64,000 nt of DNA, taken from positions 1 through 64,000 of the forward strand of contig NZ_BAFE01000073.1 in assembly GCF_000247995.1 (NCBI RefSeq). Direction: 5' to 3'. Below are positions 28,628 through 37,911 of this stretch, piece after piece. This stretch comes from Mobilicoccus pelagius NBRC 104925. Its GTDB lineage: Bacteria > Actinomycetota > Actinomycetes > Actinomycetales > Dermatophilaceae. The notes below the pieces were generated by a model. It was not told the origin of the DNA and did not search any database. It worked only from the letters and a program-made list of their open reading frames with translations. Numbering within the stretch: the stretch's first letter is position 1; every line of letters starts with the position of its first letter. The translations under genes and the position numbers were made by a program.

Positions 28628-30277
28628 TCAGGGACCGGCCGCTCCGCCCGCGGTGAGCTCGGTGAGGAGGCCCTCGACGTCGGGGTGCCGGTCGAGGAGG
28701 GCCTCGGTGAGGGCACGGGTGCCCTTGAGCGGCTCGGGCGTCGCGATGCGCTGGAGCGGGCCGCCGTCACCCCGGTCGAGGAGGATCGACTGCCACGACG
28801 CGGCGACGACGGCGTCGGGGTGGCGTCGCACGCACTCCCCGCGGAACCACGCCCGGGTCGTCGGTGGGGCGTGGTCGACGGCGCGGTCGATCTCCTCCTC
28901 GGTCGTGAGTCGCTCGAGGCGCCCGCGCGCCTCGAGGCGACGGGCGAGCCCCTTGCCCGGCGTGCCGTGCGACCACTGGAGGTCGACGAGGAGGAGCCGC
29001 GGGTCGTCCCAGCCGAGCCCGTCGCGGGCCCGGAACCCCTCCAGCACCTGGCGCTTGGCGACCCACTCGACCCAACGGGCCGCCTCGGGCGCGCCCGTCT
29101 CGAGGGCGGTGAGCACCGCGTCCCAACGTGTGAGGACCTCGCGCGTGTCGTCGTCGGCGAGCGCGAGCGGGTCTCCGCCGAGCTCGGCACGCAGATGCGC
29201 GTGGACGTGCTCCTCGTAGCGGCGGAGGAGCTGCAGCCCGGCGAGCCGCCGGCCGTCGACGAGTTCGACCGTCGTCGTGAGGTCGGGGTCGTGTGAGATC
29301 GCCTTGAGTGCGCCGACCGGGTCGACGAGGGAGAGGTCCTCGGACATGCGGCCCGACTCGATCAGGGCGAGGACGAGGCTCGTCGTGCCGACCTTGAGCA
29401 GCGCGGACACCTCCGACAGGTTGGCGTCGCCGATGATGACGTGGAGGCGCCGGTACCGGGAGGCGTGCGCGTGCGGTTCGTCGCGGGTGTTGACGATCGG
29501 GCGGCGGAACGTCGTCTCCAGCCCCACACGCGCCTCGAAGAAGTCGGCGCGCGAGGAGATCTGGTAGCCGGGGGTCTCGGAGTTCTGCCCGAGGCCGACG
29601 CGTCCCGCGCCGCAGAGGATCTGGCGGGCGACGAAGAACGGCGTGATCTGGTCGACGAGCCGCTCGAACGGGGTGGCCCGCGCGACGAGGTAGTTCTCGT
29701 GGGTGCCGTAGCTCGCACCCTTGCCGTCGGTGTTGTTCTTGTAGATCTCGACGGGCGGCTCGTCCGGCAGGTCGGAGGACCCGACGCGCGCCGCCTCGGC
29801 CATGACGACCTCACCCGCGCGATCCCACACGAGGACCTCACGCGGGCTCGTCACCTCGGGGGCGGAGTACTCGGGGTGGGCGTGGTCGACGTAGAGGCGG
29901 GCCCCGTTGGTGAGGACGACGTTGGCGACGCGAGGGTCGTCGGCCCACTCGTCGGTGAGCTGGCTCTCGTGGGCGAGTGCGCGGCTCACCGAGAACCCGC
30001 GGGCGTCCTCGAGAGGTGACTCCCCCGCGTAGTCCCAGCGAGTGCGGTGGACCCGCCCGTGTCCTCCGGCCGCGTACCGCTGGACGACCCGCCCCGACAG
30101 GAGGACCGGGTCGACGAGCGGCCGGCCCGGCACGGCGATGCCGTACTCCGTCTCGACGCCCATGACGCGGCGAACCGAGCCCGGCGCGACCGCGGCCGAG
30201 GACGGTGGCGCCTCGGCCTCGGTTCCGGCCCGGGGGGTCCGGTCGGACGGGGCGGACGAACTCGTCGGTGAGGTCAT
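28628..30277 (-). CDS. dop: Dop, Pup deamidase/depupylase
   Basis: A 549-residue PafA homologue that removes Pup from substrates (and deamidates GGQ-type Pup). Motifs: RRVMGVETEYGIAVPG, VLTNGARLYVDHAHPEYSAPE, GKGASYGTHENYL, and INTRDEPHAHASRYRRLHVI-like sequence with V in the first position. The first 36 residues are a low-complexity extension. ATG 30277 is supported by TACGCT (30289-30284) 6 nt upstream, the leaderless arrangement seen repeatedly in this window. Because Pup here already ends in Glu, depupylation is the likely main role. arc and trmI, usually just upstream of dop, are 3.7 kb away. Confidence 0.95.
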   Translation of the reverse strand: MTSPTSSSAPSDRTPRAGTEAEAPPSSAAVAPGSVRRVMGVETEYGIAVPGRPLVDPVLLSGRVVQRYAAGGHGRVHRTRWDYAGESPLEDARGFSVSRALAHESQLTDEWADDPRVANVVLTNGARLYVDHAHPEYSAPEVTSPREVLVWDRAGEVVMAEAARVGSSDLPDEPPVEIYKNNTDGKGASYGTHENYLVARATPFERLVDQITPFFVARQILCGAGRVGLGQNSETPGYQISSRADFFEARVGLETTFRRPIVNTRDEPHAHASRYRRLHVIIGDANLSEVSALLKVGTTSLVLALIESGRMSEDLSLVDPVGALKAISHDPDLTTTVELVDGRRLAGLQLLRRYEEHVHAHLRAELGGDPLALADDDTREVLTRWDAVLTALETGAPEAARWVEWVAKRQVLEGFRARDGLGWDDPRLLLVDLQWSHGTPGKGLARRLEARGRLERLTTEEEIDRAVDHAPPTTRAWFRGECVRRHPDAVVAASWQSILLDRGDGGPLQRIATPEPLKGTRALTEALLDRHPDVEGLLTELTAGGAAGP

Positions 30278-30478
30278 GGGCCCAGCGTAGGCGGGGGCTC
30301 CGACACCCGGGCGGTGCCGTGCCACACCGACGTCCTCCTCGGCCGCCGCCTCGACCGCCTGCGCGCCGTCCTCGGCCATGCCGGCGACCTCGAGGTCCTC
30401 GGCGCCGCGGAGGAAGATCCACAGCGCGTGCCGCATGAGCTGCTCGTCCTCGGCGACGAGACGCCGACGGATGGACTC
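30278..30478 (-). pseudogene. response-regulator receiver-domain remnant
   Basis: The minus-strand peptide RRLVAEDEQLMRHALWIFLR, then EDLEVAGMAEDGAQAVEAA, matches the first 45 or so residues of a NarL/LuxR-type receiver domain (acidic pocket AEDE, start of beta-3). The phospho-acceptor Asp and the rest, including the DNA-binding domain, are missing: the sequence runs straight into the dop promoter. A degraded copy is the simplest reading. Confidence 0.5.
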
Positions 30479-30673
30479 GCCGGGCCCGGCTCCCCCGAGT
30501 CCGCAGGAGCCCCATGACCCTCGCCGGCCGCGTCGGTGCCGCCGTCGCCCTCGCCGCATCCGGGGTGGTCGGGCCACTCGGCCCGCCCGCCGCTGCGGGC
30601 ACGCTCCCCGACGGCGCCTCCGCGCGGTGGAACACGTCGGGCAGGTCGGGCAGGCACGACACCGGGTCCGGGC

Positions 30674-30889
30674 GACCTCGTCGTCCGGGTCGAGAATCGC
30701 CTCGACGACCGCGCCTCCTCGCCCCGGACGCCCTCGACCGGCGTCGGACTCGACTCTCTCGCCGAACGACTCCGTCTCCTCGGCGGGACGCTCGACCACG
30801 GTGTGCACGACGGTCGCTGGGTGTTGCAGGCCCGCATCCCCCTCACCGCGCCCCTCGCCGGGTCGGTCGGCCCGGTGCCCGGGTCATAG
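30674..30889 (+). pseudogene. sensor histidine kinase C-terminal remnant
   Basis: GDLVVRVENRL and STGVGLDSLAERLRLLGGTL, ending in VLQARIPL, match the G2/HATPase end of NarX/DesK-type histidine kinases. The dimerisation domain and N box are absent. A hydrophobic, signal-like start (30514, MTLAGRVGAAVALAASGVVG) lies upstream in another frame, consistent with an internal deletion plus frameshift. Together with the neighbouring receiver fragment it looks like the scar of a lost two-component system. Confidence 0.5.
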
Positions 30890-30931
30890 GATGACGACGA
30901 CCCCTGCCACCCGCCCCCTCGAGGACCCGAC

Positions 30932-31912
30932 GTGCGTGACGTGATCGTCTTCTCCGGTTCGGCCCACGAACCACTCGCCCGACAGATCTGCGACCACCTC
31001 GGCGTCCCCCTCTCGGGCGTCGACATGGCGCGGTTCAGCAACGACTGCCTCCAGGCGCAGCTCCTCGTCAACTGCCGACAGCGCGACGTGTTCATCGTCC
31101 AGCCGCTGGTGCCGCCGACGCAGGAGCACCTCATGGAGCTCCTCATGATGATCGACGCCGCCCGGGGTGCCTCTGCCGCGCACGTCACCGCGGTCATCCC
31201 CCACTACGCCTACGCGCGCAGCGACAAGAAGGACGCCTCCCGCATCTCCCTCGGCGGTCGTCTCGTCGCCGACATGCTCGTCACCGCGGGCGCCGACCGG
31301 GTCATCACGATGGCCCTCCACGCCCCCCAGGTCCACGGCTTCTTCTCGTGCCCCGTCGACCACCTCACCGCCATCGGCGCCCTCGCCGACCACTTCCGCG
31401 GCCGTGAGCTCGACGACCACGTCGTCGTCTCCCCCGACCTCGGCAACGCGAAGACGGCCACTCTCTTCGCGCGCCTCCTCGGGCTGCCCGTCGCCGCGGG
31501 CAACAAGCAGCGCCTCGCCGACGACCGCGTCGTCATCGACTCCATCGTCGGCGACGTCGCCGGCAAGCGCGCCATCGTCCTCGACGACGAGATCGCCACC
31601 GGCGGGTCGATGATCGAGCTCCTCGACAAGCTCGACGAGGCCGGATGCCCCGGAGCCTCCGTCGTCTGCACCCACGGTCTCTTCGCCGGCGCCGCCGTGG
31701 AGCGTCTCAACGGGCACTCCCTCATCACCGAGGTCGTCTCCACCGACACCGTGCCCGCGCCCGAGGGGCTCGAGAAGCACGCCGTCGTCTCCGTCGCCGA
31801 CCTCTTCGCCGAGGCCATCGCCCGCATCCATGCCGGCGAGTCGGTGAGCAGCCTCTTCGACGGCGTCGACCCCCGCCATGCCCCGCCCCAGCTCAAGCTG
31901 CCGTCCCTGTGA
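30932..31912 (+). CDS. ribose-phosphate diphosphokinase-like protein (PRPP synthetase homologue)
   Basis: A 326-residue type-I-phosphoribosyltransferase-fold protein of the PRPP synthetase family. It has the family's first-domain motifs (VFSGSAHEPLARQI, ALHAPQVHGFF) and the ATP/flexible-loop stretch YAYARSDKKDASRISLGG. The PRPP-binding loop reads VLDDEIATGGSM, not the canonical DDMIDTAGT, marking it as the divergent second homologue found in many actinobacteria; catalytic activity is plausible but not certain. GTG 30932 follows GAGGA, and TAGGAT (30887-30892) is a candidate -10. It is followed by the DUF3054 gene after 43 nt. Confidence 0.85.
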   Translation: MRDVIVFSGSAHEPLARQICDHLGVPLSGVDMARFSNDCLQAQLLVNCRQRDVFIVQPLVPPTQEHLMELLMMIDAARGASAAHVTAVIPHYAYARSDKKDASRISLGGRLVADMLVTAGADRVITMALHAPQVHGFFSCPVDHLTAIGALADHFRGRELDDHVVVSPDLGNAKTATLFARLLGLPVAAGNKQRLADDRVVIDSIVGDVAGKRAIVLDDEIATGGSMIELLDKLDEAGCPGASVVCTHGLFAGAAVERLNGHSLITEVVSTDTVPAPEGLEKHAVVSVADLFAEAIARIHAGESVSSLFDGVDPRHAPPQLKLPSL

Positions 31913-31955
31913 GCGCGACCGTCCGCGCCGTCCCCGACCCCGCTGAGGAGCTCCG

Positions 31956-32375
31956 ATGACCACCCCCGCCACGCACACCGATCCCGAGGACGTCCCCGTC
32001 GTCGTCGTCACGATGAACCCGTTCGTCGCTGCGGCCCTCGATCTCGTCCTCGTCGTCGTGTTCGCCGCGCTCGGCCGGGCCGCCCACGGCGAGGCCTGGA
32101 CCGGCGCGCTCTCGACGGCGTGGCCGTTCCTCTTCGGCTGCGGTCTCGGCTGGGCGATCTGGTGGGGTCTGCGTCGCGTCGCGCCGCTCACGGTCCCCGC
32201 CGGTGTCGTCGTGTGGCTCACGACCATCGCGGGTGGCATGGCCGTCCGCGCGGTCCTCGGTCAGGGCACTCACTGGAGCTTCGTCGTCGTGAGTCTCCTC
32301 GCCACTGCGATCTTCCTCCTCGGCTGGCGTGCGATCGCCGCGATGCGCGCGAAGAAGGCCGCCCGCACCGCCTGA
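31956..32375 (+). CDS. DUF3054 family membrane protein
   Basis: A 139-residue protein with four predicted membrane segments (AAALDLVLVVVFAALGR, WPFLFGCGLGWAIWWGL, VPAGVVVWLTTIAGGMAVR, WSFVVVSLLATAIFLLGWR) matching the actinobacterial DUF3054 family, of unknown function. It ends in a basic cytoplasmic tail (KKAARTA). ATG 31956 is preceded by GAGGAG. It probably shares a transcript with the upstream PRPP-synthetase homologue and ends at the hairpin at 32441-32482. Confidence 0.85.
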   Translation: MTTPATHTDPEDVPVVVVTMNPFVAAALDLVLVVVFAALGRAAHGEAWTGALSTAWPFLFGCGLGWAIWWGLRRVAPLTVPAGVVVWLTTIAGGMAVRAVLGQGTHWSFVVVSLLATAIFLLGWRAIAAMRAKKAARTA

Positions 32376-32440
32376 TCCAGGTCGGGTGCGGACGGCCTCG
32401 TCGTCCTCGTCCCGGGGTCTCCCCCGGAGCCATCCCATGG

Positions 32441-32482
32441 TCGGCCCGTGGTCACCCCCCCCAGGGGGCGGCCACGGGCCGA
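32441..32482. terminator. bidirectional hairpin terminator
   Basis: An 11-bp perfect stem (32441-32451 with 32472-32482) with an inner run of C facing G lies between the convergent DUF3054 and thiolase genes. Confidence 0.7.
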
Positions 32483-32490
32483 TCTCGCTG

Positions 32491-33672
32491 TCAGACGCGG
32501 CGGAACAGCGCGGCGAGCGCCTGGCCACCGCCGATGCACATCGTGACGATGCCCGTCTCGAGGTCGGCGCGGACGAGGTGCTTGGCGAGACGCAGCGTGA
32601 GGATCGCGCCCGTCGCGCCCACCGGGTGGCCCAGGGCGATCGCGCCGCCGTAGGGGTTGACCTTCTCGATGTCGAGACCCGTGTCGCGCACGACGGCGAC
32701 GGCCTGGGACGCGAACGCTTCGTTGAGTTCGACGACGTCGACGGTCTCGGGCGTGAGGCCCGTCTTCTCGAAGAGGTCGTGCAGCGCGTACGTCGGGGCG
32801 TAACCCATGAACTCCGGTTCCATCGCGGCGACCGACACGTGCTCGAGGGCGACCATCGGCGTGAGCCCACGCTCCTTCGCCGCCGTCTCCGTCGCGAGGA
32901 CGACCGCGGCGGCACCGTCGTTGATGCCGGAGGCGTTGCCCGCCGTCACTGTGCCGTCCTTGGCGAACGCGGGACGCAGCCCCGCGAGGGCCTCGAGGGT
33001 CGTGTTCGGCTTGGGGTGCTCGTCGACCTCGACCGTGACGGGCCTGCGACCGGCCGTCTGCACGGCGACGATCTCCTCGGTGAACGCCGCCGTCGCGACC
33101 TCGCTCGCGGCCCGCTGCTGCGAGCGGAGCGCGAACTCGTCCTGCTCCTCGCGGGAGACGCCGTACTTCGCAGCGACGTTCTCCGCCGTGACGCCCATGC
33201 CGACGCCGTGGAACGGGTCGGTGAGCATGAGCATCGTGCCGTCGGTGAGGGTGCGGTCGCCGAGCTTGTAGCCGCTGCGGGCGCCGAAGTCGTAGAACGG
33301 CATCATCGACATGTTCTCGTCGCCACCGGCGACGGTGATGTCGAGGCCGTTCCAGCGCATCTCCTGCGCCGCCGACCAGATGGCCTGCAGGCCACTGCCG
33401 CAGAGACGGTTGACGGTGAAGGCGGGGACGGAGTTCGGCAGGCCCGCCTCGATGCCGACGCGGCGGGCGTTGTAGGCGTCGGGGCCGACCTGCCCGATGC
33501 ACCCCATGACGACCTCCTGCACGTCCTCCCCCGGCACGCCGGCGCGGGAGAGGGCCTCGGTGACCGCGGTGGCCCCGAGGACGTGGGCGGGGGTCGCCTT
33601 GAACGCGCCGCCGAAGCTCCCGATCGGGGTGCGTGCCCCGTCGACGACGACGATCTTCTCGGCTCCGGACAT
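32491..33672 (-). CDS. acetyl-CoA C-acetyltransferase (thiolase)
   Basis: A 393-residue thiolase. The catalytic residues are visible: Cys91 in NRLCGSG (acyl-enzyme), His349 in ALGHPVGATG, and Cys379 in CIGGGQA. Length and sequence fit biosynthetic/degradative acetoacetyl-CoA thiolases, which condense or cleave C4-type acyl chains; chain-length preference cannot be read. ATG 33672 follows AGGAAGG. TAGCCT on the minus strand near 33713-33708 is a plausible -10. It is monocistronic, lying between arc and the DUF3054 gene, and is part of the block that separates dop from arc. Confidence 0.93.
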   Translation of the reverse strand: MSGAEKIVVVDGARTPIGSFGGAFKATPAHVLGATAVTEALSRAGVPGEDVQEVVMGCIGQVGPDAYNARRVGIEAGLPNSVPAFTVNRLCGSGLQAIWSAAQEMRWNGLDITVAGGDENMSMMPFYDFGARSGYKLGDRTLTDGTMLMLTDPFHGVGMGVTAENVAAKYGVSREEQDEFALRSQQRAASEVATAAFTEEIVAVQTAGRRPVTVEVDEHPKPNTTLEALAGLRPAFAKDGTVTAGNASGINDGAAAVVLATETAAKERGLTPMVALEHVSVAAMEPEFMGYAPTYALHDLFEKTGLTPETVDVVELNEAFASQAVAVVRDTGLDIEKVNPYGGAIALGHPVGATGAILTLRLAKHLVRADLETGIVTMCIGGGQALAALFRRV

Positions 33673-33838
33673 GTGAGGGCCTTCCTGTCGATGCTGGTAG
33701 GTCGCCAGGCTAGGCGAGCGGAGACGTCACCGTGCGCCGGGCGAGGGTCGCGTGGGTCACGCTCACTCGCGATCACGCCGCCGCGGTCGCGAATCGGAGC
33801 GGGTAGTCACCGACGGCGAGCCCTCGCGAGCCCAGAGC

Positions 33839-33894
33839 CGGGACCTCGCGGGATCCGCGACACTGCCCGCCGGCCGGGGGGACGCGAGGTCCCG
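33839..33894 (-). terminator. inverted repeat downstream of arc
   Basis: A perfect 12-bp inverted repeat (33839-33850 and 33883-33894, 32-nt loop) lies 55 nt past the arc stop and probably ends the trmI-arc transcript. Confidence 0.5.
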
Positions 33895-33948
33895 AGGGGG
33901 CGGTCGACGGCGCGCACGGACGGCGTGCGCGTCGACCGCGCCCGGATG

Positions 33949-35637
33949 TCAGAGGACGTCGCCCTCGACGGGGACGTCGACGACCGCGGGTGCGGCGACG
34001 CTCCCGCGGCGTTCGGCGGCGAGACGACGGATCCGTTCGACGCGGGTGCCCTTGCGGCCTGACACGCGTGCCCAGTCGTCGGGGTTGCTCGCGCCGGGGA
34101 GGTCCTCGTTCTCGGTGAACTCGGCGGCGAGGGCCTCCTCGAGGTGCCGGTGGGTGAGACCGCGGTCCCCGCCGGCGAGAAGATCCTTGATCGCCGCCCG
34201 CTTGGCGCGGTCGACGATGTTCTGGATCATCGCGCCGGAGGCAAGATCGCCGAAGTGGAGCACCTCACGCGTGCCGTCGGCGTAGAGCAGTTCGAGGTAC
34301 TGGTTCTCGGGCGTGCGGGCGTACATGCGCTCGACGACGTCGTCGATCATCGCCGCGACCGACGCCTCCCGTGAACCGCCGTGCGCGTCGAGCTCGGCCT
34401 CGGCGAGCGGCAGATCGGGTGTGAGGTACTTGCCGAAGATGTCGCGCGCGGCATCCGCGTCGGGGCGGTCGATGCGGATCTTCGCGTCGAGACGGCCCGG
34501 TCGGAGGATGGCGGGGTCGATCATGTCTTCCCGGTTGCTCGCCCCGATGACGATGACGTTGTCGAGCCGCTCGACGCCGTCGATCTCGGCGAGAAGCTGC
34601 GGGACGATCGTCGTCTCGACGTCGCTCGACAGGCCGGAGCCGCGCGTGCGGAAGAGAGAGTCCATCTCGTCGAAGAAGACGACGACGGGCGCGCCGCCCG
34701 AGGCGTGCTCGCGGGCGCGGCGGAAGATGAGCCGAATCTGGCGCTCCGTCTCGCCGACGTACTTGTCGAGGAGTTCGGGGCCCTTGACGTTGAGGAAGTA
34801 GCTCGTCGTGTCGTCCTCGCCCCGCAGCGCCGCGCTCTGGCGGGCGAGGGACGCGGCGACGGCCTTGGCGATGAGCGTCTTGCCACAGCCGGGCGGGCCG
34901 TAGAGGAGCACGCCCTTCGGCGGCCGCAGGTGGTGCTCACGGAAGAGCTCGGGGTGAAGGTAGGGCAGCTCGACGGAGTCGCGGATCGCCTCGATCTGTC
35001 CGGACAGCCCGCCGATGTCGGCGTAGGAGATGTCGGGCACCTCTTCGAGGACGAGGTCCTCGATCTCGACCTCGGGGACGAGTTCGAGGGCGAACCCCGA
35101 GCGCGCGTCGTAGACGAGGGAGTCCCCCGCCCGCACGGTCTCGGCGCGCAGCGGTTCGGCGAGGCGCGCGACGCGCTGCTCCTGGCCGTGGAGGATGACG
35201 ACGACCCGCATGGCGTCGAGGACCTCGTGGACGGTGACGACCTGCCCGAGGTCCTCGTATCCGCCGACGCCGACGACGCAGAGCGTGTCGTTGAGTCGCA
35301 CCTCGCGACCCGGGCGGAGGTCGGCCTCGGCGACGTCGGGCGAGACCGTGACGAGCATCGGCCGACCGCCGGTGAGGACGCGGACGGTGCCGTCACGCGC
35401 CTCGCGGAGCACCGTGCCGTACTGCAGCGGCGGGCTCGCGAGTGCGTCGACCTGCGCCTTGAGGCCAGTGAGCTGGTCGCGTGCGTACGTGAGGGCTCCG
35501 GTGAGTTCCTCGTTGCGGCGGGAGAGGGTCGTCACGGCCGCCTCCACCGACGCGAGGCGACGGCCGGGGTCGGCGTTCGGCTGCGTGAGCGGACCCTGGG
35601 AGCGGAACCTCATGCTGTCGCCGCCGGTGTCACTCAT
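33949..35637 (-). CDS. arc: proteasome-associated AAA+ ATPase Arc/Mpa
   Basis: A 562-residue ring ATPase that binds pupylated proteins and threads them into the proteasome. Order: N-terminal coiled coil (about 26-68), two OB folds (about 70-190), AAA domain with Walker A GPPGCGKT at 247-254 and Walker [10 protein letters not shown], then the C-terminal helices. The family's docking motif, a C-terminal GQYL with penultimate Tyr that opens the proteasome gate, is absent: the chain ends in EGDVL. ATG 35637 overlaps the trmI stop by 8 nt, showing an operon. Confidence 0.95.
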   Translation of the reverse strand: MSDTGGDSMRFRSQGPLTQPNADPGRRLASVEAAVTTLSRRNEELTGALTYARDQLTGLKAQVDALASPPLQYGTVLREARDGTVRVLTGGRPMLVTVSPDVAEADLRPGREVRLNDTLCVVGVGGYEDLGQVVTVHEVLDAMRVVVILHGQEQRVARLAEPLRAETVRAGDSLVYDARSGFALELVPEVEIEDLVLEEVPDISYADIGGLSGQIEAIRDSVELPYLHPELFREHHLRPPKGVLLYGPPGCGKTLIAKAVAASLARQSAALRGEDDTTSYFLNVKGPELLDKYVGETERQIRLIFRRAREHASGGAPVVVFFDEMDSLFRTRGSGLSSDVETTIVPQLLAEIDGVERLDNVIVIGASNREDMIDPAILRPGRLDAKIRIDRPDADAARDIFGKYLTPDLPLAEAELDAHGGSREASVAAMIDDVVERMYARTPENQYLELLYADGTREVLHFGDLASGAMIQNIVDRAKRAAIKDLLAGGDRGLTHRHLEEALAAEFTENEDLPGASNPDDWARVSGRKGTRVERIRRLAAERRGSVAAPAVVDVPVEGDVL

Positions 35638-36742
35638 CGCTCTCGCCCTCCCGCCTCGTGCCGGTCCCGTCGTCCTCCTCGGCCGTGGTCGCGTGCACCT
35701 CGACGGCGTCGGCGTAATCGGTGCCCGATCGGTCGAGAACGGCGTCGGCGGCGCGGCGCATGCGGCGGATCTTCTTCTCGCTCACCGGCCGCTCCCCCAC
35801 GTCCTCGGGGCTCCACTCGTCGGTGGTGAGGGCCGGGCTGTCGGCGCCGGCTCCGTCCTCGCCGTAGGCGCCCTTGGCGGGGCGGCGCTTGCGCAGCGGC
35901 GGTGTGACGCCCGGCGCGAGGCGGCGCGCGGTGATGAGGAAGCCGGTGTGGCCGTGCATGCGGTGCTCGGGGCGGACGGCGAGGCCCTCGAGGTGCCAGC
36001 CGCGGACGAGGGACTCCCACGCGGACGGCTCGGTGAACCCGCCGTGCTCGCGCATGTCCTCGGCGACGCGCGACAGCTGCGTGGCGGTGGCGACGTAGCA
36101 GATGACGACTCCGCCGGGCGCGAGTGCGTCGGCGACGACGTCGAGGCACTCCCACGGGGCGAGCATGTCGAGGACGACCCGGTCGATGCTGCCCGGCTCG
36201 ACGGCGCTCGGCAGGGACTCGACGAGATCGCCGACCTGCACGCTCCACGCCGGGTGGGGGCCGCCGAAGAACGCCTCGACGTTGGCGCGGGCGATGTCGG
36301 CGAAGTCCTCGCGGCGCTCGAAGGAGTAGAGACGCCCCTGGTCCCCCACCGCACGCAGGAGCGACATCGAGAGGGCGCCGGAGCCGACGCCCGCCTCGAC
36401 GACGCGGGCACCGGGGAAGACGTCGGCCATCTGGACGATCTGACCGGAGTCCTTGGGGTAGACGACGGCGGCGCCGCGGGGCATCGACATGACGTAATCG
36501 GCGAGGAGCGGCCGCAGGACGAGGTATTCGACGCCGGAGGTGTTCGTCACCGTCGAGCCGTCGGGCGAGCCGATGACGTCGTCGTGGGCGAGGCTGCCGC
36601 GATGGGTGAAGAACTGCCCGCCCCGGGCGAGGGTGATCGTGTGGAGGCGGCCCTTGGGGTCGGTGAGCTGGACGCGGTCACCGGCAACGAAGGGGCCTCG
36701 GCGCAGGTGCGCGCCGGTGGGCGAAGGGAGGGCGTCGGTCAT
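35630..36742 (-). CDS. trmI: tRNA (adenine58-N1)-methyltransferase TrmI
   Basis: A 370-residue class-I SAM methyltransferase that makes m1A58 in the tRNA T-loop. An N-terminal small beta domain ([17 protein letters not shown]) precedes the Rossmann fold with SAM motif [16 protein letters not shown] and the [10 protein letters not shown] motif IV. The C-terminal 90 residues are a charged, likely disordered extension. ATG 36742 is chosen because TAGACT (36755-36750) lies 7 nt upstream, giving a leaderless start. The trmI-arc pair is conserved next to the pup-proteasome genes in actinobacteria. Confidence 0.95.
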   Translation of the reverse strand: MTDALPSPTGAHLRRGPFVAGDRVQLTDPKGRLHTITLARGGQFFTHRGSLAHDDVIGSPDGSTVTNTSGVEYLVLRPLLADYVMSMPRGAAVVYPKDSGQIVQMADVFPGARVVEAGVGSGALSMSLLRAVGDQGRLYSFERREDFADIARANVEAFFGGPHPAWSVQVGDLVESLPSAVEPGSIDRVVLDMLAPWECLDVVADALAPGGVVICYVATATQLSRVAEDMREHGGFTEPSAWESLVRGWHLEGLAVRPEHRMHGHTGFLITARRLAPGVTPPLRKRRPAKGAYGEDGAGADSPALTTDEWSPEDVGERPVSEKKIRRMRRAADAVLDRSGTDYADAVEVHATTAEEDDGTGTRREGESDE

Positions 36743-36776
36743 ACCCGCGAGTCTAGGTCGTGGCGGCCCTGGCCCG

Positions 36777-37895
36777 TCACCCGTGCAGACCCGCACGGGT
36801 GAGCGCGTCCTGGACCGCGGCGGCGGTCACGGCACCCTCGACGCCGACGGACGAGCGGAGGAGGAGGACGGGGGCGCCGGTCGCGTGCATGTGATCGACG
36901 AGGTCCGGCAGCGGCGGTCGCGTCGCGGCGTCGAGGATCCACCCGGCGGGGGCCCGCGCGGCGACGGCGGAGACGGGGACGTCGGCGGGGCATCCCGGCG
37001 GCGGGTCGAGGAGGAACCACGTCTCGGCCGGGGCTGCGGGGTCACCGACGAGGACGACGGGCGTCGTCGCCTCCTCCCCCACGCTCGGGAGGGCGTCGCC
37101 GAGCAGGGTGTCACCGGGGACGACCCGGAGGGGCGCGACGACGTCACGGGTGTCGACTCGGGCGTAGGCCCGCAGCCGACGTCCGGCGCGGACGGCCTGG
37201 GAGGCGCCCGCCCAGAGCATCGCCCCGACGAGTCCCGCCCACGCGACGAGGACGAGCGAGGGCCGGGACCCCGCCGAGAGCGGGGCGAGGACGAACCAGG
37301 CGACGACGGCGAGGGCGACGATCCGCCCCGACCATCCCGAGACGAGGAGGCCGAGGTCACGACGACCGCTCACGCGCCAGACGAGCGCGTCGAGGAGATG
37401 ACCGCCGTCGAGCGGATGACCGGGGACGAGGTTGAAGACCGCGACGACGGCGTTCGACCACACGAACGCGACGGCGAGGAGGAACGGCACCCCGTCCGGG
37501 ACGAGGGGCAACACGGCCCATCCGAGCGCGGCGAGGATGCCGTTCGCGACGGGACCGACGACGGCGACGAGCGCCGACTGCCCCGGCGTGAGCCGTCCGG
37601 CCTCGTAGACCGTGTGCCCGCCGAAGAGGTCGAGGACGATGCGGCCGACGCGCGCGCCACCGGCCCGCGCGACGAGGGCGTGTGCGGCCTCGTGGGCGAG
37701 GACCGACGTCGCGAGGAGGACGGCATACGCCACGGCGACGAAGTAGGCGCCCGCACCGATCCCTGGCAGGACGCGCTGCACCTGCGGCCCGAAGTAGAGC
37801 ACCATGAAGACCGCGAAGACGGGCCAGCTCGAGGCGAGGTGGACGGGCACGCCGAACGGCGCCCCGAGACGCACGCCGTGCGGTGCGGCGCTCAT
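36777..37895 (-). CDS. site-2-type metalloprotease (M50) with C-terminal CBS-like region
   Basis: A 372-residue polytopic membrane protease. The zinc site is HEAAH (within VLAHEAAHALVA) with the distal NLVPGHPLDGGHLLD, matching the M50 N-x-x-P-x-x-x-L-D-G pattern. Six hydrophobic segments are visible. The last 130 or so residues, after RAYARVDTRDVVAPL, look like a degenerate CBS-domain pair, as in Rip3-type proteins. Substrates of such enzymes are membrane-bound regulators such as anti-sigma factors; none is identifiable nearby. It lies between trmI and a HAD phosphatase gene, as in related genomes. Confidence 0.9.
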   Translation of the reverse strand: MSAAPHGVRLGAPFGVPVHLASSWPVFAVFMVLYFGPQVQRVLPGIGAGAYFVAVAYAVLLATSVLAHEAAHALVARAGGARVGRIVLDLFGGHTVYEAGRLTPGQSALVAVVGPVANGILAALGWAVLPLVPDGVPFLLAVAFVWSNAVVAVFNLVPGHPLDGGHLLDALVWRVSGRRDLGLLVSGWSGRIVALAVVAWFVLAPLSAGSRPSLVLVAWAGLVGAMLWAGASQAVRAGRRLRAYARVDTRDVVAPLRVVPGDTLLGDALPSVGEEATTPVVLVGDPAAPAETWFLLDPPPGCPADVPVSAVAARAPAGWILDAATRPPLPDLVDHMHATGAPVLLLRSSVGVEGAVTAAAVQDALTRAGLHG

Positions 37896-37911
37896 GCGTC
37901 GCCTCCCCCGG

